64,000 nt of DNA from Thalassomonas viridans (GTDB taxonomy: Bacteria; Pseudomonadota; Gammaproteobacteria; Enterobacterales; Alteromonadaceae). Under the pieces are notes generated by a model. The model saw only the letters and a program-made list of their open reading frames with translations, did no database searches and was not told where the DNA came from. The position numbers and the translations under genes are program-made. The stretch's first letter is position 1. Each line of letters opens with the position of its first letter. Shown here piece after piece: positions 8,585 to 17,780 of this stretch. The stretch lies in assembly GCF_000948985.2 (NCBI RefSeq), contig NZ_CP059733.1, positions 4,650,001 through 4,714,000 on the forward strand. Reading direction: 5' to 3'.

Positions 8585-9583
8585 ATGAGATTGGTTGTAT
8601 TTTTTCTCCCCTTAATGATTACCTGTTTTCAAGTCTTCGCGCTGTCAAGCGAGCAAAAGGCTGAAAGACTGGCATTAATTGAAAATTTGAAAAGTAACGG
8701 GGAAACCGTCTATGCCATGGTGCCTAAGAATGTCGACGAAGCTTTTTTTGACCAGGTGGCGCAAGGATGCCAGGCCGCAGCCCAAAACCTGAATGTTCAC
8801 TGTATCTATTTTGGCAGTGCCATTGAAAATATGCGGCTGCAATTACAGGACATATTATCTTTAATCGACGCCGGCGTAGACGGCTTGGCAATAGCCGGCA
8901 TTAAAGAAGGCTGGCTGGCGCAAAAGCTGGCAAACAGGCTTAAATCATGGGCCAAGCCCGTTATCGCCTTTGACTCCCCCTTAAATAAAAGCATAGCCCA
9001 AGCCTATGTCGGCACCAATAACTATGCCCTGGGTCGGGTCCTGGGCAGGGAAGTGAAAAAGTTACGCCCCGGCGGCGGCAGTTACTGCATTCAAACAGAG
9101 CGCCCCGACTCGCCCAATCACCAGAACCGGGTTAAGGGCATTATCGACGGCCTGACCGACAATAAGCAGCAGGAAGACAAGTGGACTGTCGTATTTGGCT
9201 GCCCGGTTGAGCATTACGGGGACTTCGAAAGAGCCACCCGGCAGATGGTCAGGATTATCGGAGACAGCCGCCCCGATGTCTTTATCAATACCGGCGGCGG
9301 ACCGCAGTTTTTACCCCAAAGTTACCGCAAGGCCATTAGCCCGTATAAGGAAGACCTAAAAACGGGCAAGCTGATCATTGCCAACATAGATGCCATACCT
9401 GAGCAGCTGGCCTACCTTAAAGAAGGCCTGTCTACGGTAAATATCGGCCAGAAGCCCGTAGAAATGGGGGAGCTCAGTTTAAGAGTTTTGCATATGCTAA
9501 GCCAGGGCCAGACTGTGCCTGAGGTGATCAATACCGGGGTGAACATCTGCCGCCAGGCATCCGCCGAAACCTGCACCCGATAG
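8585..9583 (+). CDS. periplasmic sugar-binding protein (PBP1/LacI-like fold)
   Basis: A 332-residue protein with a signal peptide (hydrophobic start, cleavage near VFA-LS). It matches the Peripla_BP_4 pattern: VYAMVPKNVDEAFFDQVAQG, then the DIL..IDAGVDGLAIAG strand-turn, then VGTNNYALGR before helix five. These proteins bind sugars or autoinducer-2 for ABC uptake or for signalling. No ABC sugar transporter is nearby, so it may act as a sensor partner. The two-component genes start 146 bases downstream on the same strand, which fits but does not prove that idea. GAAAGG precedes the ATG. Confidence 0.75.
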   Translation: MRLVVFFLPLMITCFQVFALSSEQKAERLALIENLKSNGETVYAMVPKNVDEAFFDQVAQGCQAAAQNLNVHCIYFGSAIENMRLQLQDILSLIDAGVDGLAIAGIKEGWLAQKLANRLKSWAKPVIAFDSPLNKSIAQAYVGTNNYALGRVLGREVKKLRPGGGSYCIQTERPDSPNHQNRVKGIIDGLTDNKQQEDKWTVVFGCPVEHYGDFERATRQMVRIIGDSRPDVFINTGGGPQFLPQSYRKAISPYKEDLKTGKLIIANIDAIPEQLAYLKEGLSTVNIGQKPVEMGELSLRVLHMLSQGQTVPEVINTGVNICRQASAETCTR

Positions 9584-9729
9584 CATAGCGGCATAATATA
9601 AATAATAACCCCGGTGCCCTGTCGCTCTTACCTTTCTGGCCATTGTTGAGCACAAGCCCTTGTGTTCTAGCGCGGTTCCTCTTACTATCGCCGCGGTATC
9701 AGCGTAAATTTATGATTAACGGAGTAAAG

Positions 9730-11082
9730 ATGAGCAAAGCTTGTATTTTAGTGGTAGACGACAGGCCAGATATCCGGTTAAGCGCCAGCTTTGTGCTGGA
9801 AGACAACGGCTATCAGGTGCTTGAGGCTGAAAGCCCGTACCAGGCTAAAGAGCTCATCGAAAACGCTAAGGTAGATTTGATCCTGCTGGATATGAACTAC
9901 TCCCTGGACACCACCTCCGGAGACGAAGGACTGGAGTTTTTGTCCTGGCTCGCCAAAGCCGCCGCGAATATTCCGGCGGTGGCCATGACCGCCTGGTCCA
10001 ATGTTGAACTGGCGGTAAAGGCAATGCAGCTCGGCGCAGGGGATTTTATTGAAAAGCCCTGGAAAAACCAGCGCTTGTTGCAGGTTATCGAACATCAGCT
10101 GACCCTGACCGGCCTTAAGGTGCAAAACCAGAAATTACGACAGAGGCTGGAGCCGGAAGAAAATGACGACTATGTCTGGCGCTCCCCCTGCATGCAGGAA
10201 TTAATGCGCCAGATCGAAAGCGTCGCTCAGACCGATGTCACTATTTTGCTCACCGGGGATAACGGCACCGGCAAGAGCCAGCTGGCGAAATATATCCACC
10301 AGCGCTCAGGCATGCATGCAGGTCCTTTTATCAGCGTCAATATGGGGGCCATTTCCGAGAACCTGTTCGAAAGCGAAATGTTCGGCCATACCAAGGGGGC
10401 TTTTACCGACGCCAAGTCTAACCGCATCGGCCGCTTTGAACTGGCCAAAGACGGCACCCTGTTCCTGGATGAAATCGCCAATATTCCCTTGTCCCAGCAG
10501 GCAAAACTGCTGCGGGTACTTGAATCCGGCGAATACGAAGTATTGGGTTCGAGCCGGACCCAGCAAACCAATATCCGCTTGATCAGCGCCTCCAACGGCG
10601 ATTTCAGTAAGCTGATCGCCAACGAGCAGTTCCGGGAAGACTTGTTTTACCGCCTCAATACCCTGGAATTTCGGGTGCCTTCGCTGCGCGAACGCCAGCA
10701 GGACATCATTCCGCTGGCACAACATTTTGTCAAAACCGCGGCGGCCAAATATCACAAAGACACCCTGGATATCAGCCCGGATGCCCAACAGGCGCTGATG
10801 GCATACCACTGGCCGGGTAATATCCGGGAATTGAGCCATTTGATGGAGCGGGCGGTATTACTCAGCCGGCACAGCGAACTTCAGGTAAGCGACCTGCATT
10901 TAAATGCCCAGCCGGCTGCCGGCAACCTGCCGATGATGACGTTGGAGCAGGCGGAGCGCAAACTGATCAAACAGGCGCTGGCCGCCACCGGGGGCCATGT
11001 TGCCAAAGCCGCCGACTTACTGGGACTGACCAAGTCGTCCATGTACCGCAGGCTGGAAAAGTACCCGGACCTGCAGGATTAA
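9730..11082 (+). CDS. NtrC-family sigma-54 response regulator
   Basis: 450 residues from the ATG at 9730, which has GGAG five bases upstream; the longer frame from 9643 has no such site. The receiver domain has D10-D11, the phosphorylated D54, T87 and K109. The AAA+ domain has Walker A GDNGTGKS and Walker B GTLFLDEI. The C-terminus has a Fis-type helix-turn-helix (KAADLLGLTKSSMYRRL). The sigma-54 contact loop reads GAFTDA instead of GAFTGA. The cognate kinase follows 41 bases on. The likely target is the exporter operon, with a sigma-54 promoter and palindromes at 16313-16418. Confidence 0.9.
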   Translation: MSKACILVVDDRPDIRLSASFVLEDNGYQVLEAESPYQAKELIENAKVDLILLDMNYSLDTTSGDEGLEFLSWLAKAAANIPAVAMTAWSNVELAVKAMQLGAGDFIEKPWKNQRLLQVIEHQLTLTGLKVQNQKLRQRLEPEENDDYVWRSPCMQELMRQIESVAQTDVTILLTGDNGTGKSQLAKYIHQRSGMHAGPFISVNMGAISENLFESEMFGHTKGAFTDAKSNRIGRFELAKDGTLFLDEIANIPLSQQAKLLRVLESGEYEVLGSSRTQQTNIRLISASNGDFSKLIANEQFREDLFYRLNTLEFRVPSLRERQQDIIPLAQHFVKTAAAKYHKDTLDISPDAQQALMAYHWPGNIRELSHLMERAVLLSRHSELQVSDLHLNAQPAAGNLPMMTLEQAERKLIKQALAATGGHVAKAADLLGLTKSSMYRRLEKYPDLQD

Positions 11083-11123
11083 CTCCGGGCGCCATTCATC
11101 AATCACCAGAGGCAGATAAACAT

Positions 11124-12392
11124 ATGTTCAAAAGCAAAACCCTGGAAGCCTATATCCTGCGCTGGCTCGGCTTTTTTGCGGCTTTGTTTGTGCTGCTGTT
11201 GTACCTCTTGCTGCAGCTGCTCGACTGGTCTCCCTGGCACCAGGTGCTGGCAACGGGATTAACCGCCCTTGGCTTAATGCTGGCGATTTTACATTTCCGC
11301 AAACGCCTGATGGCCACCTTTGACCGGGCGCTGCTGCATATAGAAGCCGTGCGTATGGAAGACTATAACCAGTATGCCAAAAGCGACTTTCCCGGCGGCA
11401 ATGTCGGCGCTTTCCACCGCGAACTGACCCAGTTAAGCGAATATTTGTCGGGGCAGAAATTACGTTATGACCAGCATGCCTTTTTGATTTACCAGCTTAT
11501 CGACCAGCTCGACACCCCTATCCTGGTGTTTAACGAAAAAAACAAGCTTACCTATGCCAACGGTGCTTTCACCCTGCTCTATGATCAACCCTGGCAGATG
11601 TACCGCCTGGCATCACCCAAGCTCTTAGGGCTGAACAAAAGCAAACAGGGCTGGCAACTTGAAGACAAAAAACAGCAGTGGCAAATCAGCCACAGTGAAT
11701 TTATCGACGGCGGTGAGGCCCACCAGCTGCTGGTGTTCACCAATATCACCTCGGCGCTGCGGGCCAGCCAGCTAAACGCCTGGCAGCAAATTATCCGCGT
11801 GGTGGGACATGAAATCCGCAATTCGTTAACCCCGGTGTCTTCGCTGGCGGAAAGCCTGGCGGGCCGGGCAAACGACGGCCGGGATCAAAAGGCCCTGGCG
11901 CTGATCTCGGAGCGCTGCCACCATTTGCAGGACTTTATCAGCCGTTATGCCTCCCTGTCGCAAAAGCTGAATTTAGATATCCGGCAAATCGCTGTCGGTG
12001 AATTAACCGAGCGCCTGAGCGGCCTGTTTCCCGAGCAGCAGCTTGAATTTAACACCGGGCTGCAATGGCTGTCGGCGGATCAGACCTTTTTCGAGCAGGT
12101 ATTGATCAACCTGGTTAAAAATGCCATTGAAGCCGGGGCCGATCACATCGCCTTAAGCTTTAAGGAAGTTAAAGGCAGACACCAGCTACAGCTTACCGAT
12201 AACGGCCACGGTTTTGCCAACCTGGACAACCTGTTTGTGCCTTTATTTACCACCAAGCAAAACGGCCAGGGCATAGGCCTGACTTTCTGCCGCAATATTA
12301 TCGAACAGCACAGGGGCAGCATCAAACTGGAAAACAATGCCGACAGGGGCGTCAGGGTGACTATAGAACTGCCGCAAACAAACCTGTCCTAA
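11124..12392 (+). CDS. NtrY-like sensor histidine kinase
   Basis: 422 residues. Two hydrophobic segments lie near the N-terminus (about residues 12-58) with almost no periplasmic loop, so sensing may be in the membrane or cytoplasm. A PAS-like stretch (TPILVFNEKNKLTYANGAF) is followed by the H-box VVGHEIRNSLTP (H229). The ATPase domain has N-box NLVKNAIEAGA, G1 DNGHG and G2 GQGIGLTFC. It forms a pair with the regulator just upstream. Its stop codon overlaps that of the convergent hybrid kinase by four bases. Confidence 0.9.
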   Translation: MFKSKTLEAYILRWLGFFAALFVLLLYLLLQLLDWSPWHQVLATGLTALGLMLAILHFRKRLMATFDRALLHIEAVRMEDYNQYAKSDFPGGNVGAFHRELTQLSEYLSGQKLRYDQHAFLIYQLIDQLDTPILVFNEKNKLTYANGAFTLLYDQPWQMYRLASPKLLGLNKSKQGWQLEDKKQQWQISHSEFIDGGEAHQLLVFTNITSALRASQLNAWQQIIRVVGHEIRNSLTPVSSLAESLAGRANDGRDQKALALISERCHHLQDFISRYASLSQKLNLDIRQIAVGELTERLSGLFPEQQLEFNTGLQWLSADQTFFEQVLINLVKNAIEAGADHIALSFKEVKGRHQLQLTDNGHGFANLDNLFVPLFTTKQNGQGIGLTFCRNIIEQHRGSIKLENNADRGVRVTIELPQTNLS

Positions 12393-15139
12393 GCCTGCTC
12401 CAGATAACAAGAGATCGAGTCCAGCACCTGCTGCAGTTCACCTTTAAACTTTTCCGATAAATGTCCGCTGACTTCTCCCTTACCGGCCAGTTCCTGCTCA
12501 AGACTCGCGGTAACTTCCGCCAGGGATAAGGCGCCGATATTGGCTGATATGCCCCTCAGGTTATGGGCCAGGCGTTTTGCCTGCTCAGACTCTCCCGCTG
12601 CCAGCGCCTGACGTATCTCCAGGTCAATCCCGGAAAATTTTTCGGCAAAACCGGCAATAAGTTTCCTGAACAGGGCTTCTTTACCGTTGCAGGTACGCAG
12701 CGCCGCCTCGATATCCAGCCCGGGAAAGTCGATTGCTTTTGCGCTTCCTGCACTGCTGTCACCGTCTGGCGCTTGCGCCTCTGCCGGTTCCGGCGCCGGA
12801 ATATGATCGCCGCTTACGGCCGTTAGCCCGGCTTTTGTTTCCCGGGTTTTTGTTTCCCGGGTAATAACGCTTTGCTGCTTTTCCTGCTCTTGCTCCTCTT
12901 CCTGCTCTTTTTGCCGGAGAGCCTCATCAATATCAAAAGGCAGTACGTTAAAGCCAGATTTCGGGGTACAACAACGTATTAACGCCGCAAATAACTTTTT
13001 CGGAATAATAGGTTTGGTTAAATACTCATTCATCCCGATGGCCAGCCCCTGTTCCATATCGTTTTTAATGGCGCTGGCAGTGAGGGCGATAATGGGAATA
13101 TGCCGCCATTTCGGGGTGGCGCGGATCCGCCGGGTCACTTCTATGCCATCCATCACCGGCATCTGGATATCCATCAAAATAACGTCGACCTCCTGCTGCT
13201 CAAGTAATTCCAGCACCTGTAGACCGTTTTCAACCATATGTAGCTCACAGCCGCTGCCGTCCAGTAAATCTGCGATGATCTCCTGGTTTAATTCATTATC
13301 CTCCGCCAGCAAAATGCGTTGCTTGCCTACCTGCTGATATAAACTGACCGACAGAATAAACTGCTGCTGCAGTTCATCTCGCCGGCCGCTGCGGGCATCA
13401 CCGGCCCCGGATAGGACGTCGCAGAAGTTTGCAAAATACACAGGTTTTTTTAAATGTCTCAACGGAAACTTAACCAGCTCAGGGGGCAGTGCCTCCTGCT
13501 CAGACACATAAATGGCCGTGATCCCCTTTTGGTATAATTGCGGCCAGCGGTTATAAAAAAAGCGGATTTGCAACGGTGAAAATGACTCGTCTATGATCAA
13601 CACATTGATCTCATCCTTCATATCGAGTTCAAAGTCCAGCGATGAACGGCCGATCACAGAAACGGCAAAAGCGCTCAGGGTATTTTGAATAGCCTTAAGG
13701 GTTACTTCATCCTGTGCCGCCAGCAAAACCTGCTTATTGGTGGCGGGAGTCGATTCTTGAAACAAAGGCTCGGCAGCCAGCCCCAAGGGTAAAACAGCAC
13801 TGGCCCGTGTTCCCCTGCCCGGCTCGCTTAACAATTCAAAACGTCCGCCCATAAGTTCGGTTAACTGTTTGCAGATCACCAGCCCCAGACCCGTGCCACC
13901 AAACACCCGGGTGGTGGAGGTGTCGGCCTGGCTAAAAGGTTCAAACATTTTGTCCGCCACCGACTGGGGCATGCCTATGCCCGAATCCCGAACCATAAAT
14001 TTAATCACCACCTGCTTGTCCCGCCGTTCAAGCACACGGACGGACAAGACAATTTGACCGCTTTTGGTAAATTTAATGGCATTGCTGAGCAGGTTCAGCA
14101 ACACCTGATTGATACGCACCAGATCGCCGCGCAGCAAAGTGGGGGTGCCCGGCTGGACATCAAAAATCGGCTGCAGGTTTTTCCTTTTATTGTTCGCCAC
14201 TTCAATCACCGCCAGATAGGCCAGCATTTCGTCAAGGGCAAAATCCGCCTGTTCAATATGCAGCTTGCCCGCCTCAACCTTGGAAAAGTCGAGGATGTCG
14301 TTGATGATCTGCAACAGGGATTTGGCCGACTTGTTGACCTTCTCAACATAATTGCGCTGCTTAGCCTCAAGCTCGCTTTGCAGGCATAAATAGGACAGAT
14401 TAATAATGGCATTCATAGGCGTGCGAATTTCGTGACTCATATTGGCCAGAAAAGCACTCTTAGATTCATTGGCGGCAGCAGCTGTTCTTAGCGTCTCTTC
14501 CAGTTGCAGCTTGGCTTTTTGGGTATTGTCCCGCTGTTTTTTTAACTTGGCGCCAACATAGGAAATAAAAGCACAGGTGGGTATAAAAGCGCCCAGAAAA
14601 AGCAGCTCAGACATGATTTCCTGCTCGTTTTTATCGAAAAGGCCGGAGACCCCCAGAGAAATAAGATAAAACACAAAAATTAAAATGCTCAGAATCACCG
14701 ACTGCTTTAAGTTGCCGAAGGAAAAGGTAAAGGCAAACGCCATAATCCACAGCACCAAAATGATGTGCTTTATTTCCGGATAAAACACCAACACAAAAAA
14801 CAGCAAAACACCGCTGTTGGCGATTTGCAGCACTAATATTTTTTGTGAAAAACGCCGGTTAATACTCTCCCGGGTGGCTATCGCCAAAATCACCCAGGTA
14901 TAGAAAAAAACCGTATAGAGTGTCAGGACGTTGATCAGGTGTATCGATTGCGCCACCAAATCAAAAAAGGTGCTCAGGTATATCAGGATACCGCCGATCA
15001 GATGTGCCAGAAACCCTGTCCATGCGTAATAAATCAAACGCTTGCGGGCACGTTTGATCTTAGGGTTCTGGCTTAGCTTAGCTAACATCTGGTTCAGGCC
15101 ATAGTCGGAGTTAACATACGCCGTTACCGCACGGCGCAT
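12389..15139 (-). CDS. hybrid sensor kinase with REC and Hpt domains
   Basis: A 916-residue, BarA-like phosphorelay kinase. About six membrane segments occupy residues 35-200. A short coiled coil leads to HisKA (MSHEIRTPMN, H236) and an ATPase domain (GTGLGLVICKQL). Next comes a degenerate receiver-like domain, starting VLLAAQDEVTLKAI, with no clear acceptor site. A true receiver follows (MDIQMPVMDG, D657; K in LTKP). After a Glu/Gln-rich linker the Hpt domain ends the protein (LAHNLRGISANIG, H859). The gene is on the opposite strand to the kinase/exporter genes around it. The response regulator that receives the phosphate is not recognisable nearby. Confidence 0.9.
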   Translation of the reverse strand: MRRAVTAYVNSDYGLNQMLAKLSQNPKIKRARKRLIYYAWTGFLAHLIGGILIYLSTFFDLVAQSIHLINVLTLYTVFFYTWVILAIATRESINRRFSQKILVLQIANSGVLLFFVLVFYPEIKHIILVLWIMAFAFTFSFGNLKQSVILSILIFVFYLISLGVSGLFDKNEQEIMSELLFLGAFIPTCAFISYVGAKLKKQRDNTQKAKLQLEETLRTAAAANESKSAFLANMSHEIRTPMNAIINLSYLCLQSELEAKQRNYVEKVNKSAKSLLQIINDILDFSKVEAGKLHIEQADFALDEMLAYLAVIEVANNKRKNLQPIFDVQPGTPTLLRGDLVRINQVLLNLLSNAIKFTKSGQIVLSVRVLERRDKQVVIKFMVRDSGIGMPQSVADKMFEPFSQADTSTTRVFGGTGLGLVICKQLTELMGGRFELLSEPGRGTRASAVLPLGLAAEPLFQESTPATNKQVLLAAQDEVTLKAIQNTLSAFAVSVIGRSSLDFELDMKDEINVLIIDESFSPLQIRFFYNRWPQLYQKGITAIYVSEQEALPPELVKFPLRHLKKPVYFANFCDVLSGAGDARSGRRDELQQQFILSVSLYQQVGKQRILLAEDNELNQEIIADLLDGSGCELHMVENGLQVLELLEQQEVDVILMDIQMPVMDGIEVTRRIRATPKWRHIPIIALTASAIKNDMEQGLAIGMNEYLTKPIIPKKLFAALIRCCTPKSGFNVLPFDIDEALRQKEQEEEQEQEKQQSVITRETKTRETKAGLTAVSGDHIPAPEPAEAQAPDGDSSAGSAKAIDFPGLDIEAALRTCNGKEALFRKLIAGFAEKFSGIDLEIRQALAAGESEQAKRLAHNLRGISANIGALSLAEVTASLEQELAGKGEVSGHLSEKFKGELQQVLDSISCYLEQA

Positions 15140-15278
15140 TTAGCGGCAGGGAACAAAAGCAAAGCCAAATCCCCGCCCTGTTACATTGTAGGCCAAGCTT
15201 TTATCCCCGGCAGTATTTTACCGGGACCTTACCGGCAAAATATCTTGAAGCCGAAACCTAAAGCCCAAACCTGAAGCC

Positions 15279-15308
15279 AAAATAAGAACAGGCAAATATT
15301 CCCGCCTG
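15279..15308 (-). terminator. possible terminator of the EamA gene
   Basis: On the minus strand CAGGC pairs with GCCTG around a 10-base loop, followed by TTCTTATTTT. The stem is short. Confidence 0.4.
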
Positions 15309-15315
15309 GAAAATA

Positions 15316-16179
15316 TTATTTTTTATGGGCCAGCAACACCATGATATTGGCAAAGATAATCAGCCCCGCCCCCGAAACCTTTTGCCAGCTGAGAGCATCG
15401 TTGGCAAACACGGCGCTTAACCCTATGGCAACCGGCAGATAAAAATAATAAAGAATGGCGGTGAAATTTCCCGGCAACTCAGCAGAGGCTTTTATCCAGA
15501 AGGTATGGGCGGCTAAGGTACAGACAACGCCCAAAACCAGCAGAATCCCCCAGTCCCCCATCCCCAGCTGAAAGTTGCCCTGGGGAATAAAGATGCTAAA
15601 GCATAATAGTGCAAAACCAAACTGGCCCAGGGCTTTTTGCTGGGTGGACAAATGATGGGATTTGCGGTTGATCACCGCCAGCAGGGCATAAAGCAGACCG
15701 CTGAAAATACTGGCGGCAAATCCCAGTCCCATACCGGCATAGGCCCCGATACCGCTGCTGGCCAGCACCACGCCGGCAAATGCTATCGCTATGGCAAGCA
15801 AATCCAGTTTTTTGATCTTTTCTTTAAATATCAGGGCGTTTAAAAATAATAACTGAATACCGAAGGTGGAAACCCCGATAGCCGCCAGGCTTGGACTGGC
15901 GGTTTTAATGGCATAAAAATAACTGTACCAGTGCAACGCAAAAACCAGCCCGAGTAAAACCAGCCATAACAGATCCCTGCGGCTTAACCGCTTCAGGCTG
16001 GCGGTGCTGTTACTAAACAGCATCAACAAGAAAATACCGCCACCGGCAATAAACAGGCGCATAATACCTATTACCACTTCATTGGCGGCCGTCAACTTCA
16101 CCAGTACCGGCACCAGGCCCATCAGGGAGACGGCAACAATCGCCAGCAGCACCAGCTTGCTTGTTGTCAAAGACTTCAT
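15316..16179 (-). CDS. EamA/DMT-family transporter
   Basis: A 287-residue membrane protein with ten hydrophobic segments arranged as two EamA repeats. The first begins LLAIVAVSLMGLVPVLVKL and includes the typical ..RLFIAGG.. stretch. The second starts near LGLGFAASIFSGLLYALLAV. Members of this family export amino acids, sugars or drugs; the substrate cannot be read from sequence. It lies head to head with the exporter operon, with about 230 bases between, so the sigma-54 promoter region is shared. Confidence 0.85.
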   Translation of the reverse strand: MKSLTTSKLVLLAIVAVSLMGLVPVLVKLTAANEVVIGIMRLFIAGGGIFLLMLFSNSTASLKRLSRRDLLWLVLLGLVFALHWYSYFYAIKTASPSLAAIGVSTFGIQLLFLNALIFKEKIKKLDLLAIAIAFAGVVLASSGIGAYAGMGLGFAASIFSGLLYALLAVINRKSHHLSTQQKALGQFGFALLCFSIFIPQGNFQLGMGDWGILLVLGVVCTLAAHTFWIKASAELPGNFTAILYYFYLPVAIGLSAVFANDALSWQKVSGAGLIIFANIMVLLAHKK

Positions 16180-16312
16180 ATCAACTTCATTTCACTCAGG
16201 CAGGAATAAAAACGCCGCTATTAATAACATTATTTTCAAGTGACTTACCATAACTTATTCTCCTAAGGGGAAATTAACCGGACATTTTGCTTTCTCCGTT
16301 GATTTTCAATAC

Positions 16313-16340
16313 CGGACCACAAGCGGTCCGATATCGGACC
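16313..16340 (+). promoter_or_regulatory. candidate activator sites (GGTCCG palindromes)
   Basis: Three half-sites form two overlapping dyads: CGGACC-N6-GGTCCG and the perfect 16-bp palindrome GGTCCGATATCGGACC. They lie about 65-90 bases upstream of the -24 element, a normal distance for enhancer sites of an NtrC-type activator. Confidence 0.65.
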
Positions 16341-16401
16341 AAAATTAAGGTAAGAAGCAACGAAAACACAGTAAGCCACTGATATAAAACGATATTAACT
16401 A

Positions 16402-16418
16402 TTGGCACAATATTGGCT
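16402..16418 (+). promoter_or_regulatory. sigma-54 promoter of the exporter operon
   Basis: TTGGCACAATATTGGCT has GG-N10-GC spacing and fits TGGCAC-N5-TTGC with one mismatch (TGGC for TTGC). The transcript should begin about 12 bases downstream, near 16429. That rules out the TTG at 16413 and makes the ATG at 16431 almost leaderless, so the ATG at 16464 is favoured. Confidence 0.75.
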
Positions 16419-16463
16419 AACTTAAGAAAAATGATTGATGTTACTTACAAGAAGCCTGCTGCC

Positions 16464-17723
16464 ATGGACAAAATAAAAGTAAAAAAGAAAAAAGCCCTCT
16501 TTTATCAAAACAAGTATTCGCTGGCCGGTGGATTGCTGACGCTGCTGCTCCTGCTGGCCGTCTGGACCAGCCAGTCGAAAGGCTCGGTATCTGTGATGCG
16601 CAACGACATACTGATCGAACAGGTGCAGCGGGGAGATCTGGAAGTACAGATCGAGGGTTACGGCAATTTAACCTCGGATAAACAGCAACTGATCACTACC
16701 CTGACCCGGGCAACGGTAAAAGAAATCGTCCTTAAACCCGGCGCCCGCGTTACCGCCGACAGCACCATAGTGCGGCTGGAAAACCCTGAGCTGCTGCAGG
16801 AAGTTGAAAATGCCGAACAGGAGCTGACCCAGAGCCAGGCCAACCTGAGGCAGCTCAGGCTCACCAACCAGCGTGAACGCTTAAATGAAACTGCCGCCCT
16901 GGCGGAAATCACCGCCCTGTATGAAACCGCCACCTTAAAGCGCCAGGCGGAGGAAAAACTGGTGAAACAGGGCATAGTATCGCAACTGACTTTCCAGGAG
17001 TCTCAGCTTAACGAGCAGCAATTGAAAAAGCGCATGGCCATTGCCGCCGAACGTAACGAACAACTGCTGCTGGTGCATCAGGAAGCCATTAATATCCAGC
17101 AGGAGCGGGTTAAGCAGCAGCAGGGAAAACTGAACACGGCCCAAGACCGTTTGGCGCGGCTTGAAGTCAAGGCCGGCTTTAACGGGGTATTGCAGCGTCT
17201 ATCGGTCGAGCTGGGACAAAGCCTGGATGCCGGCCAGGAAATTGCCCTGATAGGTTCGGTTACAGATCTGATCGCCCTGATCCGGGTGCCGCAAAGCCAG
17301 GCCCAGCAAATAATCGTCGGGCAAAGCGCCATCATAGACACCCGCAGGGACAAGATCACAGGTAAGGTCGCCCGCATAGATCCTATCGTGGAAAACAATA
17401 CCGTGAATATCGAAATCGCCCTGCCGGCCAACTTGCCTGCCAGCGCCCGCCCCCAGCTGAATGTTGACGGCGTGATCATTGCCGACACCCTGGAGAATGT
17501 TACCTATATCAAGCGGCCCGCCAATGTCAAAGCCAATAATAAAGGCCAGTTGTACCGGCTGGATCCTAAGCAGGAAAACGCCCGGCTGCAGGCGGTTACC
17601 TTCGGCCACCAGGCGGGACGTTTTATTGAAATCATCTCGGGCGCCCAACCCGGAGAGCAGTTTATTATCTCGGACTTATCCAACCTGTCCAAAAGCGCCG
17701 ACGCCTTAAGCATTAAGTCTTAA
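16464..17723 (+). CDS. HlyD/MacA-like periplasmic adaptor
   Basis: 419 residues from the ATG at 16464, chosen because the sigma-54 promoter places the transcript start near 16429; ATG 16431 is the alternative. A lysine-rich start (MDKIKVKKKK) precedes one membrane anchor (LLTLLLLLAVW). A half lipoyl domain, a long coiled-coil hairpin (EQELTQSQANLRQLR to about IQQERVKQQQG) and the second lipoyl half (RLEVKAGFNGVLQRL) follow. A beta-barrel domain comes last. This is the adaptor of a tripartite MacAB-like pump that joins inner-membrane permeases to an outer-membrane channel. No outer-membrane channel gene is in the operon. Confidence 0.9.
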   Translation: MDKIKVKKKKALFYQNKYSLAGGLLTLLLLLAVWTSQSKGSVSVMRNDILIEQVQRGDLEVQIEGYGNLTSDKQQLITTLTRATVKEIVLKPGARVTADSTIVRLENPELLQEVENAEQELTQSQANLRQLRLTNQRERLNETAALAEITALYETATLKRQAEEKLVKQGIVSQLTFQESQLNEQQLKKRMAIAAERNEQLLLVHQEAINIQQERVKQQQGKLNTAQDRLARLEVKAGFNGVLQRLSVELGQSLDAGQEIALIGSVTDLIALIRVPQSQAQQIIVGQSAIIDTRRDKITGKVARIDPIVENNTVNIEIALPANLPASARPQLNVDGVIIADTLENVTYIKRPANVKANNKGQLYRLDPKQENARLQAVTFGHQAGRFIEIISGAQPGEQFIISDLSNLSKSADALSIKS

Positions 17724-17780
17724 GCCGGTACTTAATTCAACACTAACATCAGGCGCTTATATGATGAACCGGGGAAAAAG

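Noticed and set aside
9630..9665. sigma-54 promoter before the regulator gene
   Set aside because: GG-N10-GC spacing is met but the -12 element (GAGC) and -24 element fit poorly.
9643..9729. Longer start for the sigma-54 regulator
   Set aside because: No ribosome site; the ATG at 9730 has GGAG at good spacing and the family begins there.
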